A stretch of 64,000 nucleotides of DNA, taken from contig NZ_JAMTDX010000043.1 in assembly GCF_023806625.1 (NCBI RefSeq), positions 1 to 64,000 of the forward strand. Reading direction: 5' to 3'. Below, piece by piece: positions 28,504 to 36,897 of the stretch (the first letter of the stretch is position 1; each line of letters begins with the position of its first letter). The translations under genes and the position numbers were made by a program. The DNA is from Accumulibacter sp. (lineage in GTDB: Bacteria; Pseudomonadota; Gammaproteobacteria; Burkholderiales; Rhodocyclaceae). A model generated the notes under the pieces. It was given only the letters and a program-made list of their open reading frames with translations, ran no database searches and was not told where the DNA came from.

Positions 28504-29424
28504 GTGCACGGTCTCCAGCAGCTGATCGCTTTCGCCGAGACGGCCAAGCACGGCAGTTTTGCGGCCGCCGCCCGCGAACTCGGAACCGCGCCGTCGACGC
28601 TGGCCAAGGCCGTTGCCCGACTCGAGGCTTCGCTCGGCGTCAAGCTGTTTCACCGCACGACGCGGCAGGTTCGCCCGACCGCCGACGGCGAGCGCCTGTT
28701 CGAGCGCTGTCAGCGCGTGCTGGCCGAAGTCGAGGCGCTGCAGTCCGAAGCCGCGGGCACGCGCGGCGCCCCGGCAGGGCTGCTGCGTGTCGACCTGCCG
28801 ATCGTCTATGGGCGCCGCGTGCTCCTCCCGGTACTCGCCCGGCTGGTCGAGCGTTACCCGGCGCTGCAGCTCGACCTGCGGCTGCACGACAGCTACACGG
28901 ATCTGATCAGGGACGGGATCGACCTCGCCGTGCGCGTCGGTACCCTCGGAGATTCACGGCTCGTCGCCCGCCGCTTCGCCGAGCAGGTCCTGGTACTCTG
29001 CGCCAGCCCGGCTTATCTCGGCGAACACGGGCCGCCGCAAACGATCGATGATCTGGCGACGCACCGGGCGATCGTTCACCGCCTGCCGACGAGCGGTCGA
29101 CTGCGCAGCTGGGTATTGGCCAGCGCCGGACGACGGATCGACGTCGACCCGCCGTCGCGGGTGCAGATCAACGACGGCGACGGGGTCGTCGCGGCGGCGT
29201 GTCTCGGGCTCGGCCTGGCGCAGGTTCCCGATTACATGGTCGCCGACGAGATCGCCGGTGGTCGCCTCGTCGAAGTACTGCCGTCGCTGCGGCCGCCGGC
29301 CGAACCGATCAGCGTCGTCTACCCGTCGGGCCGGCTCGTCCCGCCGCGCGTGCGGGTGGTCATCGACAGCCTCTTGAGCCTCGGAGTGGTCAGCGACGGG
29401 GCATCGCCGGCGACCGATCGCTGA
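28504..29424 (+). CDS. LysR-type transcriptional regulator
   Basis: This 306-residue DNA-binding regulator has a winged helix-turn-helix in residues 1-60 (GSFAAAARELGTAPSTLAKAVARLE), followed by a periplasmic-binding-protein-like effector domain (about 90-295) with LRVDLPIVYGRRVLLPVLARL. It resembles the large group of uncharacterised LysR regulators that control adjacent oxidoreductase or cupin genes. The start is a GTG; the ATGs upstream at 28478 and 28487 are out of frame. It is divergent from the cupin gene. Confidence 0.93.
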   Translation: MHGLQQLIAFAETAKHGSFAAAARELGTAPSTLAKAVARLEASLGVKLFHRTTRQVRPTADGERLFERCQRVLAEVEALQSEAAGTRGAPAGLLRVDLPIVYGRRVLLPVLARLVERYPALQLDLRLHDSYTDLIRDGIDLAVRVGTLGDSRLVARRFAEQVLVLCASPAYLGEHGPPQTIDDLATHRAIVHRLPTSGRLRSWVLASAGRRIDVDPPSRVQINDGDGVVAAACLGLGLAQVPDYMVADEIAGGRLVEVLPSLRPPAEPISVVYPSGRLVPPRVRVVIDSLLSLGVVSDGASPATDR

Positions 29425-29487
29425 GCGGTGCCCGTGCGGCGAGGAGGTCCAACAGGCCCTCGAAGGAGCGTCTGTCGCCGGTCAGGC

Positions 29488-30705
29488 TCACTCGGCATCG
29501 TCGTTGACGTTATCGCCTCCCGCAGCCTCGTCACCCTGATCCGCCTGATCCATCTCCTCGTCGGAAAGCGCCTCGCCAGTGTCCTGCGCGTCCTCCGCCA
29601 GCGGCAGCTCTTCGGGCGCCCGGCCGAGCTCGACGGGCAACGTCACCGGGCGCGAGAGCTTCTCGTCGATTCTTTGGACCAGATAGTTCACTCCGGCGAG
29701 CACGCCGGTGGTCGGGTCGTCCATCTGGCTGTGCCACATGTCGTCGAGTGCGGCGTTCAGGCTCGCGCGCAGTTCGGCCTCCATTTCGGGGCGCTGACTC
29801 TCGTGGGCCAGCGCCCCAATACCAAGGGCACCGAGTGAGATCACCGCACCGGCGACGCCACCGATTGCCGCCGCGGCGGCACTCGACAGGCCACTCGCGG
29901 CAAAGCGGGCGACAAGCTTCTCGCTGGCCCTCTTGGCCACTGGCGAGATCCTCTGTTCCGAGGGCCCCGAGCCGGCGCTGCCAGCCGCCGGGCGAATCCG
30001 CGCGAGCAGGGCCGAATACGCCGGCAGCGCCGCCAGCGGATCGGCGCGCAACAGGTCGTGGAGCGAGGCGTCGTGCGCCGGCGGTGGGGCGAGCGCGATC
30101 GCCGGGATTCCCCGCAGCCGCTCGTCGAACTGATCTGCCGGCACGCCGTGGCGCATCGGGATTGGCCGGACACCCCGGCCGAGCGACTCGACGTAGAGTC
30201 TCGTTGCCGTTTCCCTGACCAGATCGGGATCGACCTCCCGGGCCACCGGGTCGAGCACGCGTTCCCGGTACTGCTCCTGCAGATACGCGGCCAGTCGTCT
30301 GACCGCGGGATCCGTTGCTTCGCCCGAGCCCAGCCTGTACCAGGCCACCTTGATCGCCAGCCACTGCTGCGTCCAGTAGCCCGAGAACCAGGGAATGAAG
30401 TCCGACTCGTTGCGCCTGGCGACCATCCCGCGCCATTTCTCCATCGCCGTTCGCGCGTAGCTGCCGGCCGAAGCCGCGGCAACCTCCGAGGCGAGCGCGA
30501 TTTCGCGGTCGACCTGCCACCAAGTACTTTCCGGGACATGCACCGGCGAAGCGGGCTCGGCGAGGCGCTCGCGTGTCGCGCACCCGGCGAGCACGACGAC
30601 GAGCACGACGATCAGTCCGCGGATCAGCGCCACCACCGATGTCCTCGACGAAGGCGCCGGCGATCGCCGAACAACCGGCGCAAGTCTTCTGGCTGACTGT
30701 TCCAT
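29488..30705 (-). CDS. Large lipoprotein of unknown function
   Basis: This is a 405-residue precursor with a basic N terminus, a hydrophobic segment and a lipobox VVVLAGC placing the lipidated cysteine at about 42. The mature part is Arg/Ala-rich and helical. A Gly/Ala-rich hydrophobic stretch at about 275-300 (AAAAAIGGVAGAVISLGALG) could insert in a membrane, and the C-terminal 45 residues are strongly acidic (Glu/Asp-rich). I do not recognise a family. The ATG at 30705 is preferred to upstream in-frame starts, which precede a region without protein-like character. Confidence 0.65.
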   Translation of the reverse strand: MEQSARRLAPVVRRSPAPSSRTSVVALIRGLIVVLVVVLAGCATRERLAEPASPVHVPESTWWQVDREIALASEVAAASAGSYARTAMEKWRGMVARRNESDFIPWFSGYWTQQWLAIKVAWYRLGSGEATDPAVRRLAAYLQEQYRERVLDPVAREVDPDLVRETATRLYVESLGRGVRPIPMRHGVPADQFDERLRGIPAIALAPPPAHDASLHDLLRADPLAALPAYSALLARIRPAAGSAGSGPSEQRISPVAKRASEKLVARFAASGLSSAAAAAIGGVAGAVISLGALGIGALAHESQRPEMEAELRASLNAALDDMWHSQMDDPTTGVLAGVNYLVQRIDEKLSRPVTLPVELGRAPEELPLAEDAQDTGEALSDEEMDQADQGDEAAGGDNVNDDAE

Positions 30706-31276
30706 GGTGCGTTTCCCGTGCTGCGATGAGCAGGAACGTCTCGCCCGATCGTCGCCGGTCCGTTGCCGAGCGACACCCGGCGGCTCCGCCTGGTACGGGC
30801 CAGCGGGCGATCGGCCCGCACAGACGACCGCTGCGCAATGGGCAGCAGCGCTCAGTATAGGCGGCCGGAATCGGCACCCGCGAGTCGCGGACCGCCGCCA
30901 GATGGCGGTGATCGATTGCCCCGGAAGCGAGCCGACGGCGAGCCGTCCGCTCACCGCCGGCGCGAGCACGGCCGCCCCGCGCTGACGATTCTGCCGGCGC
31001 CTTTCGCCAAGAATTCCACTTTGCCGTTCCCGGCCCACGAACTAGAATAGCAGCAACGGCGACGGGGCGACCTCGTCGGCCTGATCGTAGGCCAGCGAAT
31101 GGCAAGGCGACCGCCCACGCTTCGCCCGAATGAAGAGCCGAAGAAGTCTCGTCGTCTTCGGCGCAGGCACATTGCCGGGGTGCCGCAGGCGTCGCGGGAT
31201 CGGCAGCGACCTGCTTTGCGCAGGCGTCGCGGCCACGGTCGGGAGCGATCAAACAACCACAGGGAGGGATCCGACA
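30706..31276. other. Divergent intergenic region with one clear promoter
   Basis: These 571 bases show no convincing gene. A sigma-70-like plus-strand promoter lies at 31021-31048 (listed separately). A minus-strand TATACT at 30854-30859 may be the -10 of the lipoprotein gene. A plus-strand open frame continuous with the next gene reaches back to ATG 31130 but begins with unlikely sequence. Confidence 0.5.
31021..31048 (+). promoter_or_regulatory. Sigma-70-type promoter
   Basis: TTGCCG, a 16-base spacer and TAGAAT form a plausible promoter for the gene starting at 31277. The leader would be about 220 bases, or about 75 if the ATG at 31130 were used. Confidence 0.55.
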
Positions 31277-32368
31277 GTGCCCAGGGAAAGAAAGTTATTG
31301 CTGGCCTTGCTGGCTCTCGTGGTCGTGCTGGCGCTGGTCTGGTTCGGCAGGGACTGGCTGCCGGGTGAACCTCTGCCCCCAACCCCGCCTCCAGTCGTGA
31401 CACCCGCCCCGAAGCCGGCAGCCACTCAGCAGGCGACTGCCCCGGCACCCGACGCGCTGATCGGTCAGGTATTCGAGGCCACCGGGATCAGCCGGAGCAT
31501 CGACGCGATGCAGCAGCGTATCGGCGTCTCGATCGAGACCTTTGGCGCTTACCTGCGGCTCGGTCCAGAGCAGCAACAGCTGATCCACGCGGCGCAGCTC
31601 GAGGCGTTTCCCCCGGATGCGCTGCGCGATCGCCTGCAGGAGCGCTTCAAGGCCCAGTTCAACGAAGCGCAGTTGCGCACGCTGCTCGCCGACTTCAATG
31701 GCCCGGTTGCGCGACGGATGAAGGAACTCGCCGCGGCCGGCGCAAGCGACGAGCAGGCTTTCGTCCGCTTCGTCGAACAGATGCGCACGCAGCCGCTTAG
31801 CGACAAGCGGCAGGCCTTGCTGCAGCGACTCGACCGGGCCATCGGCGCCGGCCAGTGGACCGTCGAGATGACCCTGGACAGCGCCCGGGCCATGTTGCAG
31901 GCCGCATCGGCAGCCGGAGGAAAGCGCGTCGCCGACGTCGAGGGGGAACTCGCTACGCTGCGCGCGACGCTCGAACCGCGGATTCGTGAGTCTTTCGTCA
32001 GCAGGCTTGCCTATGCCTATCGCGAGGCGACCGACGACGAACTCGCGGCCCTGGCGGCGATCTACGAAAGCCCGGAAGGCAAGTGGTACACGGAGAACGT
32101 CTGGCAGGTGATGCGCGAACACTTCCAGGACGGTCAGCAGCGCTTCGCCGGCAGGCTGGCCGAGGTCTTCGCCAGTCAGCCGCGCCCGACGGCTCAGGCA
32201 ACAGCGCAGCCACCGGGCTCGCCGGAAGCCGGGAGTCCGAGCGGCGAGGAGACCGGCACGCCTGCCCGCCTGGTTCGCCGTCCTACGCGCTGGCACCTCG
32301 ACGCGCGGGCGTGCCTGCAGTATGAGCGGCCGGCAGACGTGGCCCGCTGCGCGCAGAAGTACTTCTGA
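31277..32368 (+). CDS. Membrane-anchored periplasmic protein, DUF2059-like
   Basis: This 363-residue protein starts at a GTG after AGGGAGG. One N-terminal transmembrane helix (about residues 6-24) is followed by a Pro/Ala-rich linker and a helical periplasmic domain. The segment ELAALAAIYESPEGKWYTENVWQVM resembles the DUF2059 repeat, in which a short helix ends at a conserved Ser-Pro-x-Gly. After a second low-complexity stretch the C terminus carries two cysteines in ARACLQYERPADVARCAQKYF, which could form a disulfide. Function unknown. Confidence 0.65.
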   Translation: MPRERKLLLALLALVVVLALVWFGRDWLPGEPLPPTPPPVVTPAPKPAATQQATAPAPDALIGQVFEATGISRSIDAMQQRIGVSIETFGAYLRLGPEQQQLIHAAQLEAFPPDALRDRLQERFKAQFNEAQLRTLLADFNGPVARRMKELAAAGASDEQAFVRFVEQMRTQPLSDKRQALLQRLDRAIGAGQWTVEMTLDSARAMLQAASAAGGKRVADVEGELATLRATLEPRIRESFVSRLAYAYREATDDELAALAAIYESPEGKWYTENVWQVMREHFQDGQQRFAGRLAEVFASQPRPTAQATAQPPGSPEAGSPSGEETGTPARLVRRPTRWHLDARACLQYERPADVARCAQKYF

Positions 32369-32731
32369 GCAGGGATCGCCTCTGACTGACGTTCAGCTGC
32401 GCCCCTCGCCTCAGCCCCGCGAACCGATCGGCCACAGGTCGTTCAGCTGCACGGCTCATGCCTTGGCAAGGCGGCTTCCCCCCGGGCACCTGCGCGGTCA
32501 GGCAACGGAGACGCCCGCGACCCCGATGTCCGGTGCGAATGCGGGTATCGTCGGGTAGCTCACTTGCGCAGTGCTTCGCTGCCGGCCGGACTCCGCCGGT
32601 AAAGCGGCGCGCGTAAGGACAGCGACGAGCAGGGTTGCGCCCTCACCGGTCACCTGACCGTGCCAGATCGATCGCGCGGGCACTCCGGAGGACTTGGGGG
32701 TGGAACATGAGTCTCTTATCTCGTCAGCGAT
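32369..32731. other. Intergenic region
   Basis: I see no gene, strong promoter or clear terminator in these 363 bases between convergent units. Confidence 0.5.
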
Positions 32732-33296
32732 CTACACGAGAATGCCAGCAAACGCGCGTTCGACCATGGCCTGGATCTCGTCGTCAGTCGCCGCCCAATT
32801 CACCGAAGTGTCCTATCCGCGGTACGTTCCTTTCCGGACAAGCGTACTGCCCCGCATGTAAAGGATCCTGACGACCACATTCGCTGACTTGGCGATCGAG
32901 ACGTGAGTGACCCAGGCGGTCAGCATCTCTGCCTCGACTGCGAGGTCGGGATCCGCGGGGGACGCGTCAGCGATCCTGAGAACCTCGATGCCCTGTTGGC
33001 GCAAACCAGCGAGAATGCTGCTCAGCCATTCGGCCCCGTCCGCGGGAGCACGCACGAGACGGCCGTACAGCACCCCAAGGTTGACCGGGTCCCTGCGAAG
33101 GTCCCTTACTGACGACAGCCGGATGATGCATTGCGCAGGCGCCGCTGGCCCACGTCCCGGCAGGCTGGCAATCTCGCGGGGCTGCCATTCGGAGCGCAGC
33201 ACCAGCGGATTCGATGAGACGCAGGCGGCAGCGGCCAGGCAAATCGGTATCTGGCTGGCAACCTTGACGAGTCTTCGCCAGACGCCCGCGTCTCAC
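32732..33296 (-). pseudogene. Lipoprotein gene broken by a frameshift and an amber codon
   Basis: The open part (33202-32813) encodes 129 residues starting mid-domain. Two lesions surround it. Upstream, the same frame reads VASQIPICLAAAAC, a lipoprotein signal and lipobox, but has no start codon. A GTG at 33296, coupled to the upstream gene stop (GTGA), begins MRRGRLAK in another frame, and removing one A near 33275 would join the two. Downstream, after GTYRG, a TAG at 32813-32815 is followed in frame by 26 protein-like residues beginning DTSVNWAATDDEIQ, ending at TAG 32732-32734. This reads as a decayed outer-membrane lipoprotein gene, unless both are sequence errors. Confidence 0.7.
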
Positions 33297-34174
33297 AAGG
33301 CGCCAGACTCGACAAGAACCCATTGCCCATCGAACAACTGAAGCAGCGTCCCATGGGCGTCAGTCCCAACCACCTTCCCGTAGTAAGCACCAACACTGGA
33401 GTTCGGCAGACTCCCGAGGGCCGCCGCGGCTTCCGGCGTGCGCGCCAGACTCTTTTCGAGCATCCAGTGCACGCGCGCAATGCCGATATCGAGCGCCTGC
33501 CGCGCCAGCTGGCCGTCACTGGCAGCCCAGCGCTGGACGTTGTCCCTTGCCTCCCCGATGGGGATATGGAGCGCTATCACGCTCCTGAAGGAGTGGGCAT
33601 AGGCGAGGTTTTCCGGATTCAGCCGATCAGCAGGCGAGCCGCCACCCGGAATCGCCGTGTTCACCAGCTGCACCTCAAGGCCCACCTCTATGCTTGCGAA
33701 ACTCGCCGAACACGAGTAGGAGTATTCAAGAAACGCGACCTGATCGGTCGCGCTGGCGTCGAGAAGCCTCTCGCGCTCTTCTCGCGTCGAAGGCTTCGCC
33801 AGGGAGACACTCTTGACGCCCAGCCAATCGTTGTGCGTCAGCAGTTCCTGCAGAGCCTCGGTGGCGCGCCGGTCGAAATCATAGCCGGACAGAGCGTCCC
33901 GCAGCGGCACGACGTCCGCCTCGGCCTGTTTCGCACGTGACGCGTCGATCGCCAGATCGATCAACGCCGGGATCAGCCCCCCGCCGGCAAAGTTGGCAAA
34001 ACCCGATCGGACGATCGTCGTCGCGATCTCCTCCTGGGGAATGCTCAGGACAAACTCCCGGCCTCCCGGAAGTGATCGGGCCGACGGCTCCAGTGTCGTC
34101 CTCGGCGGCGTGACACACCCGGCAACCGCGAAGACCAAGGCGACCAGGCACAGGATCGATCTCCGGCAGCGCAT
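33293..34174 (-). CDS. Lipoprotein of unknown function
   Basis: This is a 293-residue precursor. MRCRRSILCLVALVFAVAGC gives a short basic n-region, a hydrophobic core and a lipobox with Cys20. The mature protein has no recognised domain. A central YSYSCSASFASIEVGLEVQLVN segment and a C-terminal GAYYGKVVGTDAHGTLLQLF suggest beta strands. The ATG at 34174 is chosen over an upstream frame that lacks a signal-like start. The stop overlaps the GTG of the broken lipoprotein gene downstream, so the two were coupled. Base composition is slightly less GC-rich than its neighbours. Confidence 0.75.
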   Translation of the reverse strand: MRCRRSILCLVALVFAVAGCVTPPRTTLEPSARSLPGGREFVLSIPQEEIATTIVRSGFANFAGGGLIPALIDLAIDASRAKQAEADVVPLRDALSGYDFDRRATEALQELLTHNDWLGVKSVSLAKPSTREERERLLDASATDQVAFLEYSYSCSASFASIEVGLEVQLVNTAIPGGGSPADRLNPENLAYAHSFRSVIALHIPIGEARDNVQRWAASDGQLARQALDIGIARVHWMLEKSLARTPEAAAALGSLPNSSVGAYYGKVVGTDAHGTLLQLFDGQWVLVESGAL

Positions 34175-34731
34175 CTCGGCACCTCTGACGGCTTCTGCAA
34201 AATGCACGCGGACGACACAGTCCACACCAGATGAACAGCCCGTGCAGGACTAGTATAGTTGACTTGACGCGCGCCATCCGGATGGCCGACATGGGCGCCA
34301 GGCAGGACAGGGGATTCGGCAGGCTCTGGGGTTGGCAGAGGTTCTCGAAACGGCTCAGAAGCGAGGTAGCCCAGCCAGCCGGCAACGTTTCCGGGCCTGG
34401 CGAGGGAGCTGTTCAGCGCCCGCGGAGGATTCCGACGCGGCCGGAGGAAATCAGACCGACGAGTCGAGCGCCGACGCGCCGACGCCGAACATCGGCACAG
34501 TCGAGCCGGGTTCGATCGCCGTCCCGACGCTGCCCGTGAAGTTCGCCTGGACGAGCGCCAGGCAGGTCACTGCCGGCGACGCGACGGCTGGGCAGGACGG
34601 CGCGAAGGATGCCCGAATGAACCCCCAACGGACGAGCGACACCACCGATCGACCGGGCCGCGTTCGCTGCCGGCGCGTTCGTCGCCGCCTTCCGCGTAGG
34701 CACCAGTCGATGACAACTGCGGCACCGCCGA
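34175..34731. other. Intergenic region upstream of lipoprotein pair
   Basis: These 557 bases contain a minus-strand -10 (TATACT at 34257-34252) for the lipoprotein gene. The rest has short open frames with GC-rich third positions on both strands (for example 34451-34645 minus), but none has a convincing start, length or motif. It could hold a gene remnant. Confidence 0.4.
34252..34257 (-). promoter_or_regulatory. -10 element of the lipoprotein operon
   Basis: TATACT on the minus strand lies 78 bases before the lipoprotein ATG at 34174. No good -35 is visible. Confidence 0.45.
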
Positions 34732-36018
34732 TCAGTCGGGGCAGCGGTACGCTGCCCCGCGCTGCGCAAGCCGTTCCAGGTAAGCGACATGGGCCTGGAT
34801 GATCCGCCGCACTCCGCCGACCACCTTCGGATCGTCGAGCGCCGTGTCGAGGCGTTTCGCGTACTCCGGGCCCTGTGCCGCGTGCACCTGGCCGAGCCAG
34901 TGGAACATCCGCTTCGCGTAAGCCAGAGCATCCTTCCGGCTGGCCTCGCCGGAATCGAACAGCTCAGGCCGGGCGTAGCGCACGAGGAAGGACTGGCCAG
35001 CGACGTCGACGACGCCAATGACGTTTCCGGGATCCGCCTTCGCTGCGTCGCCGTCGACGAGCGGACGGTAATGGCGATTCAGCGCGGCGAGCCTCTGCCG
35101 ATGATCGGCGCCAGCGGCGTGCGAGGGGCTGGTCGCGGCCGCGGCTGGCCTCGTCTGCTGCTTGAACTCGACGATCTCGCAGCGCTCTCCGCTGCCGTCG
35201 CTTCCTCCAGCCAGGCGCACGCGATACACGAAACGCGGGACGCACAGGCTGCCACCGCTGCTCTCCTTGCGCGAGAAACCCTGGTCCTCGATGCTCAGTC
35301 TGGCTTTCGGGCCGGCGGCGTCGCGCTCACCCGCCAGCAAGCGCTGGAGTTCCCGCTCGAAGGTCGGCCCGTCGTAGACTTCGCTGACCGCGCGCGGCGC
35401 ATCGGCCAACCTGCGGATCCTGCCTTGGTTGAGGTCACGCGCCCAGCGCCGCTCGACATCCCGACACGAGCGCGCGCTGCGCCGCTGCTCGCCGAGGATC
35501 GCCTTCAGCGTCGGAACCCCTCGCAAGTCCTCGTTGGCGAGGCCCAGGCGATAGGCGTCGAGCGCATCCGGCAGATCCAGCGACGGATTCCAGATCGCGT
35601 CGTAGACCAGCGTGTGCAGCAGATCGAGGAACAGGCTGCCCTCACCGCCGTCGTCGAGGTCGATCAGTCCGATCTGCCAGTCGCCCGCCCGCGCGACGCG
35701 GACGATGTCCACGTTGTCCGGCTTGACGTCGCCGCCGATGATCCCGGAGTACGCTTCGCCGATTTCCCGGATCGTCCCGCCTGCCTGATCGACCTGCTCG
35801 CGCAGACAGGCCAGACTGGCCCCGGGATTCGTGCGCAGGAAGGTGAGCAGTTGCCTGTCGCTGGACTTGCCTTCACGGGCGACGGCGCGAAAGCACCAAC
35901 TGCTCTCGCCGACGGAACACAGCCTGACGCCGCAGGGGGCGTCAGCGAGAAGCTCCGCAGGCATCCCGAGGACAATCGTGGCAAGTGCAGTGATCAGCGG
36001 GTGTGACGGGCGCATCAC
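34732..36018 (-). CDS. Exported DUF2252-type kinase-fold protein
   Basis: This 428-residue protein begins with a signal peptide (PLITALATIVLGMPAELLADA). The body follows the DUF2252 plan, a permuted kinase fold. GGDVKPDNVDIV stands at the catalytic-loop position, GLIDLDDGGEGSLFLDLLHTL at the metal-binding Asp position, then VYRVRLAGGSDGSGE and EIVEFKQQTRP, matching the glycine-rich strand and Lys strand. SFLVRYARPELFDSG and a final FHWLGQVHAAQG follow. DUF2252 proteins are usually cytoplasmic, so the export signal is notable. Whether it binds ATP or phosphorylates anything in the envelope is unknown. It is the upstream member of the lipoprotein group. Confidence 0.75.
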   Translation of the reverse strand: MMRPSHPLITALATIVLGMPAELLADAPCGVRLCSVGESSWCFRAVAREGKSSDRQLLTFLRTNPGASLACLREQVDQAGGTIREIGEAYSGIIGGDVKPDNVDIVRVARAGDWQIGLIDLDDGGEGSLFLDLLHTLVYDAIWNPSLDLPDALDAYRLGLANEDLRGVPTLKAILGEQRRSARSCRDVERRWARDLNQGRIRRLADAPRAVSEVYDGPTFERELQRLLAGERDAAGPKARLSIEDQGFSRKESSGGSLCVPRFVYRVRLAGGSDGSGERCEIVEFKQQTRPAAAATSPSHAAGADHRQRLAALNRHYRPLVDGDAAKADPGNVIGVVDVAGQSFLVRYARPELFDSGEASRKDALAYAKRMFHWLGQVHAAQGPEYAKRLDTALDDPKVVGGVRRIIQAHVAYLERLAQRGAAYRCPD

Positions 36019-36452
36019 GGCCTCCGGTCGATTGCCGACGATGCCAGGCGGCCGGGGCGCCGCGTCGTCGGTCAGCCAGTGTAACGCGAAAGTCGCCCGA
36101 CAACCGGTGGACCGGGCCTCGTGCGCTTGTGGGAGAGCATCCGGAGCGACGGGGGGAGGGAACGGGCATGACCCTGATTCCTCGAGGGGTGGCTCGACGG
36201 GCCGTTTCCATCAGCACGCGGCCCCGGGACCCCACGCCGTCGGCAATCCCGGCGAATCCTGCGGCCGCCCTGCACCGGGCGGTCTCGCGGGAATCAGCGA
36301 AGCGCACAGGCCGGCCGGAAAAGCGGAGAACGGCGGTCGCTGCGACTCGACCACCGCTGATCGCGCTGGCCGCAGCGGCCGCGCTGACTATCCTCGTGCC
36401 CAGGCTCCATCCCGGCTCGGGTCGCCGCCAGCGGGATCCGCCCGACTCCGGT
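36019..36452. other. Intergenic region between DUF2252 and DUF779 genes
   Basis: No gene is evident in these 434 bases. A minus-strand TACACT at 36083-36078, 60 bases before the DUF2252 gene, may be its -10. No terminator-like hairpin with a T-run was found after the DUF779 gene. Confidence 0.45.
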
Positions 36453-36821
36453 CTATTCGTCGATCATGCGCGACAGCTCGCCCAGCTCCTCGGCGCTGAA
36501 TACCCGGGAGCGGGTGTGGAAGGCCTTGCCTTCGGGGCCCTCGAGCGAGAAGGTCCCGCCGAATCCGTCGATCACGTCGATGATCAGCTGGGTGTGCTTC
36601 CAGTACTCGTACTGAGACTTTCCCATGTAGAACGGGCAGCCGCCGATGTCCCCGAGGTAGACGTCACCCGATCCGATCGTCAGCTCGCCCGGGAGGTAGC
36701 AGTTGGCCGCACTGTTGTCGCAGCAACCGCCCGACTGATGGAAGAACACCGGACCATGCTTCTTCTTGAGCAACTCGATGAGCTCCAGCGCGGCCTCCGT
36801 GGCGATGACTCGTGACACCAT
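36453..36821 (-). CDS. DUF779 family protein
   Basis: This 122-residue cytoplasmic protein has a complete DUF779 signature: FFHQSGGCCDNSAANCY with a conserved Cys pair and third Cys, then DVYLGDIGGCPFYMGKSQYEYW and HTQLIIDVIDGFGGTFSLE. The family is almost always encoded next to an acetaldehyde dehydrogenase, as here, and its cysteines suggest metal binding or a redox-assistance role that has not been shown. It lies 76 bases downstream of the aldehyde dehydrogenase gene and is most likely in the same sigma-54-dependent transcript. Confidence 0.92.
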   Translation of the reverse strand: MVSRVIATEAALELIELLKKKHGPVFFHQSGGCCDNSAANCYLPGELTIGSGDVYLGDIGGCPFYMGKSQYEYWKHTQLIIDVIDGFGGTFSLEGPEGKAFHTRSRVFSAEELGELSRMIDE

Positions 36822-36897
36822 GGCTGACTCCGGAAGAGCGGGGGCAGCTGCCTGCCCCCCGAGGGAGAGAGATCGTCGGGAAGCGGATCGGCAACGA

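Noticed and set aside
34451-34645. A 64-codon minus-strand frame with good codon bias
   Set aside because: It has no ribosome site, motif or conserved-looking start, and the opposite strand looks equally coding. It is mentioned only as a possible remnant.
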